Positions 45,601 to 56,959 of a DNA stretch of 64,000 nt are shown piece by piece. This DNA is from Helicoverpa zea (taxonomy: Eukaryota > Arthropoda > Insecta > Lepidoptera > Noctuidae). Positions within the stretch are counted from its first letter, which is position 1. Every line of letters starts with the position of its first letter. The stretch is from NCBI RefSeq assembly GCF_022581195.2, contig NC_061455.1, positions 10,682,189 to 10,746,188 of the forward strand. Reading direction: 5' to 3'. A model generated the notes under the pieces. It saw only the letters and a program-made list of their open reading frames with translations, was not told the DNA's origin and searched no databases. Made by a program: the position numbers and the translations under genes.

Positions 45601-47984
45601 ACAAATAGGAAAAACAGCCTTATTACAAATCCAAAAGACAAATTTAAAAAAATAAAATAAAAAATAATACATTTACCACATAAGCATTGCCCATCAGTTT
45701 GATTTTCACTAAATACTTTAATATTATCATCATTATTGGATTCAAGTTTTATCTTAGAATCATTATCACAATTAAAGTTTCTTCCTGTAAAATGATATGA
45801 AATAATAATTCAGTATCAATAAATATGTGTTTTTTAATAATGCAATTATTATTGTTATGTCAAGTCTTACCACAATTGTACGCATAATCATTATCAACAA
45901 CTAGCTTTTTTTTTCGTTTTTTTAATTTACAACTTGGTAAGTGGGTTTGGTACCGTGCTTTACCTTCTGAAAAAATAGATTAAATTATTATCGTCTTACT
46001 ACCTACTTAAATTGACTACCTAGTACCTATATTGCTGATTCATCAAGGAAATGCTTTAAGGATACGATTTATCTTGGGTGCAGAAATATGGATAATATGG
46101 ATTACATGCATGGCTTCAAGACATAAAAAATTAGAAAGAAGAAAGAAAGAAAGAAATATCAAAAATTAATTATTAATTATTACATAAATTAAAACAATCC
46201 TTACTATATTTTCTATGGCATCTTTTACACTTGATTATTTCAACTTTTTTTCTGTTTTCATCCTGAGAATTCTTTAGTTTTAAGTCCAAGCCTTTTGTAT
46301 CGAGACATTCCTTTATATCTATTGTAGAAATTTTTCTTTTATCAAAACATTCATTATTTTCCAGTTTTATTTCATCTCCAGAATGATAACTCCGTTCTTC
46401 ATCACTTTCTAGTTTAATTTCAGTATACAGTGATTGTGTTATTACATTCGGTTCATTTCCATTGAGATTATTTACAGCATTGTCTACGGATGTGTTCCCA
46501 TTTTCTAAGGTATTGTGTTTAACAATGTAGCATTGCTGTAACAAAATATTGTGAAAAACAAGACCTTTTGAAAATAAAAAATTAAATTATCTGTGTTCTG
46601 GTTACATGGTAAAGCAATTTGTTGGGAAACAAATAACACCCCCGCTGAGGGTGCAGTACGTGGGTCTGTCAGAATCTTACTGACAAAAAGCTACTGTGTA
46701 AATCAGCATTATATATGTGAGAAATATAAACTGATTTAGTTACATACCACATTACTTATCACAGACTGCCAAAGTATATGAGATTTTTCACATTTCTTCT
46801 TAAACTGAACATAATTCTCAACACTATCAGCACACAGTTTGCACAGTAACCGAGGTTCATCTTTAATGGTTAGCTAAAAGCAAAATATTATTACAAAATG
46901 CAAAATCTATACTAATATTATAAAGCTGAAGAGTTTGTTTGTTTTTTTGAACGCGCTAATCTCAGGAACTACTGGTCCGATTTGAAAATTTCTTTCAGTG
47001 TTAGATAGCCCATTTATCGAGAAAGGCTATAGACTACTTTTTATCTCGGTACGGGAAGTAGTTCCCATGGGATGCTGGTGAAACCGCTGGCAGAAGCTAG
47101 TAATATATAATAATACTTGAAATTTACTCATTCCTGCCTTGTTAAACCATTTATGGCAAGACGCAGTATTCTTTTTACTATTTTAACACCTATACTTTTG
47201 ATTACCTATGTTCTACAAATAAAAAGATTTGATATGCCTTGGTGCAGTAGTAGAAAAAGAAAGAAACATTTATTTGCATGGAACATAGGTAGTGCCAGTT
47301 TTACAGAGGTTAAAAGTTCTAGCTTTATTCTGCCTAACTTGGCGAGTTACAAGACTATAAGAGAGCAACTATGTGCAGCTAGCTGTTACCCTTAGAAATT
47401 GGCCCAATGTCCGACAATCGTTCTGGATACCATTTTTATTATGAACCAGAACTATTTTGGGTCAGTGGGTTGTCTTGGTTTGTTTACAAACAGTAGATTT
47501 TTTTTATGTTTACTTTATAGGCTTGTAAAACGGCACTACCACCTGTTCCAATAATTATTATTAAGTACTTGTTTGGAGGAATTGGGCAATTTTTATTGAA
47601 TAATTGAGTCAAAAGGCATCCTTAGGGTTGATTACCCTCTCATATACCAAGCAAGAGATCTACTATGAGTACCTAAAAAATATTTTTCTTTTACTTCAGC
47701 ACTGAATTTGAACTGGATCTACTTACTGTTTCAGAGAAAATACTACAAATTGGATACCTGTAATGGATAGAATCTTTACCCAGTGCATTAGATAAAATGA
47801 AATGTTATATTATACAGCTTAGCAAGTAGTGTAAGCTTACCGTAATTCCAAAACAATATTCGAAGTTATTTAGCCAACCATTATGATCACTTAGTAACAC
47901 CATATCATCAGCACTAGCATCGAGACATATTCGACAAGTACGTATTTTAATATTTCCATCCAAACCACCTTTAATAGACACCAT
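42639..47984 (-). CDS. ZAD-containing C2H2 zinc-finger protein, 584 residues, ten exons
   Basis: Predicted nuclear DNA-binding regulator. Exons 47841-47984, 46748-46873, 46205-46535, 45871-45966, 45677-45784, 45444-45576, 44690-44917, 44281-44389, 43718-43944 and 42639-42891 all have GT-AG borders and join in frame (1755 nt). Residues 17-85 form a zinc-finger-associated domain: CRIC (17-20) and CKLC (59-62), then YVQFKKKCEKSHILW; such domains mediate dimerisation in insects. The acidic linker has four IKxE sites (51, 130, 146, 244) fitting the sumoylation consensus. KLKKRKKK (214-221) is a likely nuclear localisation signal. From about 268 on come eleven C2H2-type fingers, with TGEKP-type linkers mostly absent; finger 7 (CSHCGNMF) has lost its last His, and the last has C-X4-C spacing. 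Family certain; targets unknown. Confidence 0.93.
43172..43559 (+). mobile_element. PIF/Harbinger-like element in the last intron of the ZAD gene
   Basis: Ends AGCTGTGTCTACGCTA and TAGCGTAGACACAGCT are inverted, flanked by TAA on each side (43169-43171, 43560-43562), the 3-bp target duplication of this superfamily. It splits an older RTE-like fragment (about 43050-43630). Inside is a small intact ORF (43324-43485). Confidence 0.75.
43324..43485 (+). CDS. 53-residue ORF inside the Harbinger-like element
   Basis: Reads MDDINNIAVAATIAAIIIAV then a basic stretch with DNRRNAAEHELNARRALVRG and a stop. It lies centrally between inverted ends and probably is the leftover N-terminus of the parent element's transposase or accessory protein; the rest is deleted. 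Antisense to the ZAD gene. Whether it is translated is unknown. Confidence 0.4.
   Translation: MDDINNIAVAATIAAIIIAVVAKQIPLCSSKTDNRRNAAEHELNARRALVRGL
44590..44670 (+). repeat. Short ACATAGAGGGAGTAC minisatellite tract in a ZAD-gene intron
   Basis: Purine-rich degenerate units of the family at 4120, 22055 and 49190. Confidence 0.45.
45255..45425 (+). repeat. LINE 3'-tail-like repeat in a ZAD-gene intron
   Basis: Shares GCTGGAAGAAATTTCTTTAG, GATAAGC and the AATAAATAAA end with 15740-15923. Confidence 0.5.
46620..46710 (+). repeat. SINE-like fragment in ZAD-gene intron 2
   Basis: ACCCCCGCTGAGGGTGCAG and GTCTGTCAGAATCTTACTGA resemble the fragment at 4765-4905. Confidence 0.4.
46912..47105 (-). 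repeat. RTE-like retroelement end in ZAD-gene intron 1
   Basis: Minus-strand copy of the 15525-15735 type: starts at the right with CTAGCTTCTGCCAGCGGTTT and ends at the left with ATAATATTAGTAT. Confidence 0.6.
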
Positions 47985-49180
47985 TTCGATGCAAAATATT
48001 TATATTTCTAATGATTTTAATAATTTCTTAGTGTTTATTTCCGAAAACTGGACAGCGACATTGACGTTCATTTGTTTGTAACATCAGAATGCGTTGACAT
48101 GACCGACTTATCAACCAATGGGGTGATGACAGTCTAAGGTTATGAATTTGTGATTGGACGATTAGGCATTCCGCTACGGTACGAGCGTTTCAGAGACATT
48201 TCTATGTGATTTTAAGCTTGCGTATTCATACCATTTTAAGCATGTTTCTTTCTGGTAAAGAATAATAACATTTTACTTGGGCATGCCATTCACTTGCTTA
48301 CTGAATTTGCGAAGTAGTAAGTCAGGATTTATGAATCCTAATACGAAGCAAGAAATATGCTTAGACAGACTGAATGAAAAATATATGGCTATTGGCTGTT
48401 AAGATCGTCTTGACCGATTTGAAAGATTATTTCACTGTTGGGAGAAGGCTACACTTTCCCCGAATAACATAGGTACAGGTAGTAGTTAACACGGATGAGC
48501 CCAGATGGGTGAAACCGCGGGAAAACAGCTAGTTCCGTAAAAGTATCTCTTTCAATTTGGTAGTGACCTCTTTCCTTTATGGTGTTGAGTAGTAGGTAGG
48601 TAGGTAAACTAGGTATTTATCATGTTATTATTCCTTTTTCAATATCTTTAGGCTCGTACCTAAGTACCTTTAGGTAAATAAGTGCCTACCAATTTATAAC
48701 TAGGTACTCTGTTAGTAGGTAAGGTCTAGTAGAGACATCTACAATAAATACATAAAACCAGACACTTAAAAGACCTGTAATATTTCATAATCAGTTTCAA
48801 ATTACCCATTTTTGTCATCTATAGCTGATTTTGCGAATTATTCAAGCAGTATGAGGCAAAAGTGAGATAAAATTGCTCAATTTATCAAACTAGTCAGTTT
48901 TTTGGCGTTCAATGGAGGGAAACGTTAGATCACTTTAAGCGTTCGCATTATTCCACGAAAGGCAAAAAACAGATAGGTACCGGGTACCTAACCCTTCCTT
49001 TGGAATCGTTGAGTGAAAGCGGTAAAAGCACTTAAATAGATTCTTTGTTTTATTTTGTTAGGTACTTAAATCGATTTTGTTTCACTTTAATTTAAAATTT
49101 ATATGTGAGTTGCTATTTACCTAGGTATGACTTGATACAGAGGTGGATCCAGTCCTCAAAAAAGTTTGTGAGCACAACCT
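47985..49180. other. Upstream region of the ZAD gene, with an RTE-like fragment
   Basis: No TATA box is obvious within 100 bases of the start codon at 47984. An RTE-like fragment lies at 48400-48535 (GGTGAAACCGCGGGAAAACA). No gene seen beyond it. Confidence 0.4.
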
Positions 49181-49189
49181 TCCGAAATG

Positions 49190-49440
49190 GTTACATACAA
49201 TTCAGGAAACCCCCCAAGGGTAGTAGGTAGGTACTTATATAGGGGGGTACCTATAGGTATAGCATGAGATAATATATGAGGGGAGTACCTACATAACGGA
49301 AACGGTACCTACATACGTGGGAGTAGTTGGTACACAGGGGAGAACATAAGTAGGAGTAGCACGTAAGGGAGTAGGTACCTACACCCAGAAGAGAGTACCG
49401 GCGTAAGGAACTATTACGTTATATAGGTAAAAAGAAGAAA
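49190..49440 (+). repeat. GGGGAGTACCTACATA minisatellite tract
   Basis: Largest member of the dispersed family, with units such as GGGGAGTACCTACATA and GGGAGTAGGTACC, followed by the CTACGGTAGATCC end also found near 4305. Confidence 0.55.
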
Positions 49441-49734
49441 TGTCTAATGTCACAAGAATATCAGGGTTACGGGTGAGCCTACAGTGCTCACTACGGTAGA
49501 TCCGACTCTGGCTAGGTGTGTCTGCCTTTCGCTTTGCACATTTTTCTTGTGATGTTAGGTACCTACCGTGTAAGTTCTTAGAATTTTCTAGAGCACTGTT
49601 TTCATTATTAATTCTATCAAAGTTTGTTAGGAAAGGCCGAATATTTATTCAAGTAAAAGAGTATAGGTGTAGGCAATTAGAATCATATCTTCATAATAGC
49701 GTCGATTTCGGCGGGATTTCAGCTTAAGAAAACC

Positions 49735-49815
49735 CACAAAGCGATTTCGGCCCGACCCGGGAATCGGACTACTAGACTAGACCAACTAGGCACTAGACCA
49801 ACGAGGCAGTAGAAT
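49735..49815 (-). repeat. Head of a tRNA-derived SINE, minus strand
   Basis: Reverse complement reads CTGCCTCGTTGGTCTAGTG and GATTCCCGGGTCGGGCC, then AAATCGCTTTGTGGGTT, matching the head of 53068-53420. Internal duplication of the CTAGTCTAG part has broken box A to B spacing. Confidence 0.6.
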
Positions 49816-50154
49816 CATACATATACCTAGGTTAAGCGTACGTAGGTACCTTGAGAAGTAGATACCTACCTACTATTACCTACTTAAGTATATTCATTTA
49901 CTTTATGTACTCTTCTACCGATATCTCCCTACATACCTAATTCTAATGCCTATTTTCCACATCAGCGGCTGGTTATCCCTGAATAACGATAACGACTTTT
50001 TGAAGGAACCTTATTTTCAGTTATTTATCGCTGGGTAGGTAATAAAGCTACTTTCCATTTTGCATGGCGCAAAAATATTTCAGTCAGTTTTTGGGGAGCC
50101 AGAAAGTTGCTGTTTGGGAACCGAAATAAAGGAATAAAGGAAGTATGTTAGGGT

Positions 50155-50215
50155 CGGCTTCCATCCAGTCTTAACGGATTCAGCTGAGTACCAGTGCTTT
50201 ACAAGGAGCTAGGTA
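50155..50215 (-). repeat. SINE tail fragment, minus strand
   Basis: Reverse complement contains CTCCTTGTAAAGCACTGGTA and GGAAGCCGACCCTAACATA, the 3' part of the 3206-3594 family. Confidence 0.6.
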
Positions 50216-50229
50216 AACGATGATGTTGA

Positions 50230-51957
50230 TTATTTATGAAAATCTCGAAGCGACTCGTTTAAGTAAAGAAACCATCCACTGCTCAACGTAGGTTTCTCTG
50301 ATTCCGCAAAAGCAAAACAATGTAAAGATATCAATAATACCTAAAACTAACGACCTCTGGCCAAACCAACAAAACAAAAGACGAACTATAAATTATATCG
50401 GCAAACTGCTAGCTCCGGGGCGATGATAATCTTCAAATTCAAAGGGGAAGGTGAATATTCAGTCCACGTAGCACCCTCGTGCGTCTGCCGTACGTGCCTC
50501 TACTTGCCATAACTATTCCTACATTATAAGCAGATACTTCAAATACAAGAGTAATCGAACAGACGCGAATGTTCTTTGAATTTATTGAGTTGCGGCTTCA
50601 CGAAAATTTTTGCTGGTTCTAAGTTTTAGTTGATATTTTTCGTCTGGTTGGTAGGTATTTTATTTTCGATTAAAAAATCCTAGATGTTTTTTGTAGAGCA
50701 CCAGTATTCTGAAATTACATGTAATTTCAAAATCCAGATGAAAAAAAAGTTACATTATTCCTCTGAGTCTGATTTTGTGTCTTCAACGAGCAATCGTTAT
50801 CGAAGGATCTTCTGCTCAAATTAATTAAATATTATAATGCTCTATGGCTTCGAGAAATAGGTCTAGAAACTTCAACTTGAATAGGTATTATAGGTAGGTA
50901 AATAAAGTTTGGTATAAATTTTCGACTACCAAAATTGAAAACATGTGGTACAAACTGAAAGCCACGTCTTAAGGGCAAAGGAATGAAAGAAAAACATAAG
51001 GTTTTCAGTTGCTCATCTCCGCGAGAAAATTGTGAGAGTCAACTAAAGAAAATGGGTCAGTGTACTCATGGCTAGCGGGCATGAAATGCTGTCACCATAA
51101 TAATATACAACGCCAGAACATAGCACATACAGACATGCTGTTTTCATATAGGTACATTAGATGCAGAAATGGGGAGATAATTAGATAGATAAGGCAATTG
51201 GCAAAGTGGTTTTGGCAATATAAGTAGCTATTCATAGGAATAAAAAATGATCCATCAACATACATAGTTGGGAAAAGAAAGGCTAGGCAGATGATGATTT
51301 TAATTATAATGGTCTGATGGTCACCCACATAAATGGTTCAAATAAAATTCTAACTTAATTTAGCAACCCAAAAAAGCTAAAAATCCAATTAACCACCAAC
51401 AATAAACCAACAAAATGAACATAAACATATAATTATGTCACCGCTTAAACAAACAATCGAAATATTGTTAAGGCCGTAATGAAACGCAAAGCGAAACCCG
51501 AGTCTCCTTACTTTAGCGAAGCCCGAGGCACTCATTAACGAGTTTTTGGGAGCTCCCGTAATGGAATAAAGTGTGGATGCATTAAAAATAACTTTACACA
51601 AAGGCACGAGGGAGTTCTCCATAAATCTCATACGTAATGCTTTTAAATTAAAGCAGGTAGGCTGATGTCAACGTCGCTCAGGACCTTGTAAGTAATAAAT
51701 TCGGATATCAAATAAAATTACGAGGGTTCTGCAATATAACGTACTGTTGCAATCGTTTTGATGGCGTGTATTGCTGTGTTGTGAAAAGCTGCGCATTTTT
51801 GGAGTCGCCTTTTTCTTGGAAAAGGAAAGCTAGATTGAAATGTTTTAAAATAAAGTGCAGTTTAATGGATCTCTGTTTTATATTTTTATTTTTCAGAAAC
51901 ATAACTGGCTAGCTGAAATTTATGTCAGCATGTTTTTATAGGCTTATTTAGTTTTTT
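50230..51957. other. AT-rich intergenic sequence, nothing recognised
   Basis: Only short unsupported ORFs. No element ends or RNA-like structures noted. Confidence 0.4.
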
Positions 51958-52490
51958 TTCCGGTTAGACTGGAAGCCGACCCCAACATAGTTGGGAAGAG
52001 GCTCGGAGGATGATGTTTGTTATAGACTTTTCGTTGCAGAAATACGCAGCATGAATGTGGCTTTCACGGCAAAACTGCTGAACCGATTTACTTACCTAAG
52101 AAAGGACACAGACATACTCTTTATCTAGGTACGGTAAGTAGTCACCACGGGAAACAGCCAGTGGTAACTAAGAACAAAATTATGCAGCCCACATAATACA
52201 GCGCACAAAATCCTTACGTGTCATCGCGACATCGTGTCCAATCTTTTAATCCCACTTGTTGCTCCAACTTTACGGATAAGTGGCACGAATGTTTGTACAG
52301 ATAAATGAATAAAGCAAACTTAATAATACCGTTATTGTCTTTATTTTAGCGCAGTTCGTTAGATAGTTTGAATTTCTGAGAATAGAGCAAATGGAGTGTT
52401 GATATGCTCGGGCTATGAGACTGAAGGAGTAGCACCTGTGTCTGCGCAAACAGCCGCCGTGGTCGAAATCTACCTTGGACGCCATTGATT
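51958..52490 (+). repeat. Cluster of three retroelement scraps
   Basis: SINE tail at 51958-52015 (GACTGGAAGCCGACCCCAAC), RTE-like end at 52075-52170 (GAACCGATTTACTTACC), and the tail of the 53068-type SINE at 52430-52490 (GTGTCTGCGCAAACAGCCGC). Confidence 0.5.
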
Positions 52491-53067
52491 ATTTTTCATT
52501 TATTTATTCGTGAACATATTAATTACATTTTAAAATATTAAATATAAAAAAAACGCCATGCATATGACGCTCAAGTTGCACCATTTAACTATAAACATAA
52601 CCAGCCGAATACTTGCCGCCCATTGGTTCCACACGTTCGCCCATAACTTCAATGGTGCAATTCATTATTATAAACGTGGGCAAACATGATGTCAGTATAG
52701 TTTCAAAATCTTCCACAGTTACAGTTTTTCAAATCCGACTAGGAGTTGTAGACTAGCGTATTTTATAAATGAGTATATATTAATATATTGTTTCAGACTT
52801 AATCTTATTAAAGCTTTATTAAGTGTTTACTAATAAACGTTAAGAAGTTGGTGGAATACTTAATCTACTAATACTTTACTTTAAATATTAATTAATTAAA
52901 CTTAGGTTTACTTAGACCTAAATTAAGTTAAGTTAGATGCTTAATATTGGACCAACTTGAAAGATATTAATCACTTAATAAATCTGTACTGTAAGTAATG
53001 TACCTACACAATATTTAAAATCACCTCTTATGTTTCTTAGTTTCCAATTCGTTTTTCGTAGTGTGAC
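52491..53067. other. AT-rich sequence, nothing recognised
   Basis: Dense TTAATTA and CTTAGGTTTACTTAG-like short motifs. No ORF or element seen. Confidence 0.35.
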
Positions 53068-53420
53068 TGCCTCATTGGCCTAGTGGTCGCAAGCGCCACT
53101 GCTGTGCACGAGGTCGCGGGTTCGATCCCTGGGCCGGGCCAAAATCGCTTTGTGGGTTTTAGGAACTATCATAAAGCAGCCCGATGTCTGGAAGTTGGTG
53201 ATTGATACACCCGTGCATCGGAGAGCACCCAAATGACGATCCTGGGCTTGAATTGTCTCCGGTCGTGGCGGATTGCCATCCCGTGGGGCTATTAGAGTGG
53301 AGGAATAGTGAGTGCACTTGTGTCTGCGCAAATATTTGTGCACTATAATATGTCCAGCGGAATTGGCTGATCTCTTTATACAAGAACAGCCGCCGAAATC
53401 GCCCTTGAACGCCATTATTC
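53068..53420 (+). mobile_element. tRNA-derived SINE, second family, near full length
   Basis: Box A-like TGGCCTAGTGG (53076-53086) and an exact box B GGTTCGATCCC (53119-53129) give a convincing pol III promoter. The body carries AAAATCGCTTTGTGGGTTTT and ends AACGCCATTATTCG. Partial copies are at 49735-49815 (-) and 52430-52490. ORFs across it are by chance. Confidence 0.75.
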
Positions 53421-53486
53421 GTACTGTGGAGCTCAAAGCGACGAAAGACTAAATGGAATAGCTTTGTCAAGCTACTGCACTACTAT

Positions 53487-53760
53487 TCAAAATCAAAATC
53501 AAAATCAAAATCAAAATCAAAAGTCATTTATTCAAAGTAGGCTGAAAATCAGCACTTTTCGAACGTCAATACAAAAGACAGCCCCCAAAACGCCCGCCCT
53601 TCACCACTTCCTATGTGTTTTTACTGGGAAGAAGAAGTGGTGGAACAAACTCCCCAGCAACACAATTATGTCTGTATGGTTTGAAGAACCGTATACAAAT
53701 ATTTAAATATCACTATACAACATTGTGTACATAAATTTGTATATAAAATCAATTCAAATA
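53487..53760 (+). repeat. CAAAAT-tandem-headed interspersed repeat
   Basis: Five CAAAAT units (53487-53521) lead into TCATTTATTCAAAGTAGGCT and a body with CGAAC and CACCACTTCC. The pattern of a hexamer tract joined to this segment is common in moth genomes; the class is unknown to me. Confidence 0.5.
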
Positions 53761-54790
53761 GTTAATCATGTTGGCTAGTACACACCTTACCCATACCTAT
53801 TACTCAAGCAGTTACAAAATAAATCTATTAAAAAAAGAGTGAAAAATATAAAAAAAATATAAAGCCTCCATTCAGTGAAGATAGATATAGTTTAGGGTGC
53901 ACCCACCGACATGTCAAAGAGTTTTTATGAAAAAATAAAATAACAACATAAACAATGAAAACGGTGAACTAGGACTACCGTTCAAACCAAAATCATATAC
54001 ATTAGGTATATTACGGGTGTACAAATATGTAGTCAGCAAATATTACGGGTGTACAAGTATGTATTTGTAGGCAAACGGCAGCTCGGTTGAGTCCATCATT
54101 TATTTCGTGTACCTAGGGGACATGATGCGTCTATGTCAGGGATGTTCACGATATATTCTAAACCATCGATCATAGTGCGATGAATATCGATGAAAAATGT
54201 GTGGTTTATGTCGGTGTGAGGTAAAGTTGTTGGTTTATATGGTGTCATCTATAGGCGTAATGGACCTATTTCATCATCCGACTAGCCTTTTCTCAAATAT
54301 ATTGTAATTGACCTAAAGACATTAAATTGATTTTAGCTTTTTGCTCATTTGAAATTGAAACAGGGGTGAAAAGATCAAGCAGTGAAAATAATGAGCGCAA
54401 AAATATGATAAACTTACTCAAAGTTTTCATACGACAAACAAACATTATTTACTTAATGTTAATATACGCAATGAACCATTTTGTCACCAGTAATATTGTT
54501 AGAATATAAAACAAATCCGAACGTTTACAAATGGATTTGAAAATGTATGCACACAGTTTAAATTTAACATCAGTTCCAAGCGGCGAAAGTATCGCGTGAA
54601 GCCTGCGTTTTAATAATAAATTATTCTAAACGGAATATTACCGCTTGATAAAAAAGCTCAGAAAAACCGTTTGGAAAAATAAAATAAACAAACAGTTGCT
54701 TGAAACAGTACAGAGTTTATACCAAAACATGGTTGGATGGTTGATAGATAGCTGAATGAACACTCATTAACGCAAATAACAAATATTATG
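53761..54790. other. AT-rich sequence, no gene recognised
   Basis: A 22-base direct repeat-like ATTACGGGTGTACAA pair occurs at about 54012 and 54043. No ORF is convincing. Confidence 0.35.
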
Positions 54791-55000
54791 GTTATCGGCA
54801 CGAATCTTGAGCTCTGATCTTCATCGTCGCAGAAGTAATTTATTGGGTCCCTTTTGTGGTATGAAGTGAGGCACGGGGGCGGGCTAAAGCGGTGATTGGC
54901 CTGCAGTGCATCGCGTCATAGCCGGCACTCGGGATTGGTTCTTTGCTATAAATCACTTCTACGCAGATGTAGGTCAGAGCTCTAGATTCGTGTCGATAAC
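54791..55000. mobile_element. 210-bp MITE with about 50-bp inverted ends GTTATCGGCACG
   Basis: GTTATCGGCACGAATCTTGA at the left is mirrored by TCTAGATTCGTGTCGATAAC at the right; similarity runs inward about 50 bp to AGAAGTAATTTAT / ATAAATCACTTCT. GC-richer centre without an ORF. Target duplication unclear. Confidence 0.75.
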
Positions 55001-55034
55001 TTTTATACATAAATATTTTTCTGAAAGAATCTAT

Positions 55035-55175
55035 ATAATAAAAATAGATTGTTGTTCGTTAGTCTGATTAAAACTCGAGAACGGCTGGGCCGATTGAGCT
55101 GATTTTGGTTTTAGAATGTTTGTAGAGGTCTAGGGAAGGTTTGAACAATGCGAAGTTCGCGGGATCAGCTAGTAA
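55035..55175 (+). repeat. RTE-like retroelement end
   Basis: Contains AACTCGAGAACGGCTGGGCC and ends GCGGGATCAGCTAGTAATAA, a dispersed lepidopteran retroelement end. Confidence 0.55.
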
Positions 55176-55589
55176 TAAATAATTATTGCATGCTGTGTGC
55201 TCCTCTAATTTTACCAATAACTGTAAAGCATTATTTCAAAATATTATTATTTATTTTTAATATTTTTCTGTTGCATCTTAATAAATAAATACAAATATGA
55301 TGTATTTAATTTGTTTTTACACAGGTGTTTGTATATTTGCACCTACCTTTTATGAAGTGCACCTTCTGTAAAATTTGTAATGCAATACGGTGAAGACAGT
55401 AGCGAGTAGCTATTCTCGTAAGGGACTTAAGCATCATTACATTGGGGTTTATTTTTTTACTGAGGTTCAGTGAACAACGCCACGTGTTTACCACGATAAA
55501 GATTATAAAATATTTTGTATGTAAATGTAAACACGTGATAATTATACGAGACTGGCTTAATCATGGGAAGTATTTTTTTAGGAGTAAGT

Positions 55590-55742
55590 CTCACAACCAG
55601 TCTTAGCTAATGGTATTGGGTTGCTCAGGTAACTGGGTTGTGGAGGTCAGATAGGCAGTCGCTCCTTGTAATACTCAGCCGCATCCGGTTAGACTGGAAG
55701 CCGACCCTAATATAATTGGGAAAAGGCTAGGCAGATGATGAC
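55590..55742 (+). repeat. 3' half of the first SINE family
   Basis: GGCAGTCGCTCCTTGTAATA, then GACTGGAAGCCGACCCTAAT and GGGAAAAGGCTAGGCAG match 3206-3594; the tRNA-like head is missing. Confidence 0.65.
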
Positions 55743-56700
55743 GAAACTAATAAACAGACAAAATATTATTATATTTTGTATTATATGTTGTACAAATATC
55801 AATATTTGGTTTCGAGATAGCAAATATCATTAATGTTTATTTATAATAATGCGAGTAATCAACAATTGTATTTTTAAATACTGCAACCATTTTAATAGTA
55901 ACAAAAATATTTAAACGTAAAAGCAACATATAAAATATTAAGTACAAAATAAAATTATTTAAAATTACTTATTGTGACTTAAATAAAACACAAATGGAAG
56001 TCAATCAAGTACAATCATATATGTTTGAATTAAGTCTTATTTACTTTCTTATAGTAAATTCGTGAAATCACGTAAACTACTATGTTTTTTTAACATTTTC
56101 CACCAATTGAAAAAATCTTTACTTTTCAAATAAAAGACAATGACTTAAACCAAGTCAAACTTTTAAACCATTGTCTAAAATTCGTGAAGTGCTATTAATA
56201 ATTTTAGTTGTTGCAAAAGTTTCATTATGAATGATTCCAAAGTTATGTGTGGCAGATGGACCGGCTTAATTTGATCGCTTTAAATTTTGTTTCACATTTA
56301 ACTCAGTTTTGGCTAATAGACTTAGCGGAATTTTCAAGATTTTAGATTTTTCAAAATATTTCAAAACAGAAATATGCTTATTGTTTTTATGTGCTGCCAT
56401 TTGAAAAAATATATTTCATTCGTACCTACTTACTATAATAAGGGTGCTTTTATATTTTATATTTTGTTATATATTGAGTTCTCTATCTCAATATAAGTAT
56501 GTAAGTTTTTTCAAAACACTATTGAATTTGATTTAATTGTACATTCAAAATGGTATAAAAGTAACTACAGCCTCTTCAGAGGTAGTAAATATACAGGTAT
56601 AATATTTTTAGTGTCACAAATGAACGTAACAGAACACAGGGAACGGCCCACTATCACCGAAACCCGGCTAATCCATACTATCGGATAGCATTCAACAGCT
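55743..56700. other. AT-rich intergenic sequence, nothing recognised
   Basis: Very AT-rich; no ORF or element end stands out. Confidence 0.4.
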
Positions 56701-56847
56701 TAAAGTTGAACGTTCAACCATAGAGCTTAATGTCTATGCGTACGTCATTGTGGGCCAGGTGTCCGCCGCTATTTACCGCCCTACTTAGTCAAGAGCGCTG
56801 TGGGGACGTAGTACCAGCCTTATGGATCGGGGGCATTCGGGGGACTC

Positions 56848-56879
56848 AGTGAGTACCGGAGTGCCGGCCCGCGCGGACG
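56848..56879 (+). promoter_or_regulatory. Candidate Inr + DPE core promoter in a GC-rich island
   Basis: CTCAGT places an initiator adenine at 56848. GGACG starts exactly 28 bases on (56875-56879), the required position and consensus of the arthropod downstream promoter element. No TATA box precedes it. The surrounding 56740-56950 is GC-rich with many CG pairs and no ORF, like a 5'-untranslated exon. No downstream coding exon was identified, so its gene is unknown and might lie to the right of the window. Confidence 0.45.
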
Positions 56880-56959
56880 CCTCGCACTCAGCCCGAACAC
56901 CCACGAAACGAGACACACATACGTAACCAACAGCGCCAGAAAGAGACAACCGCCCCTTT

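Noticed and set aside
53080..53470. ORFs of 118 and 103 codons
   Set aside because: They lie antisense in a tRNA-derived SINE; similar frames occur in any copy of this family.
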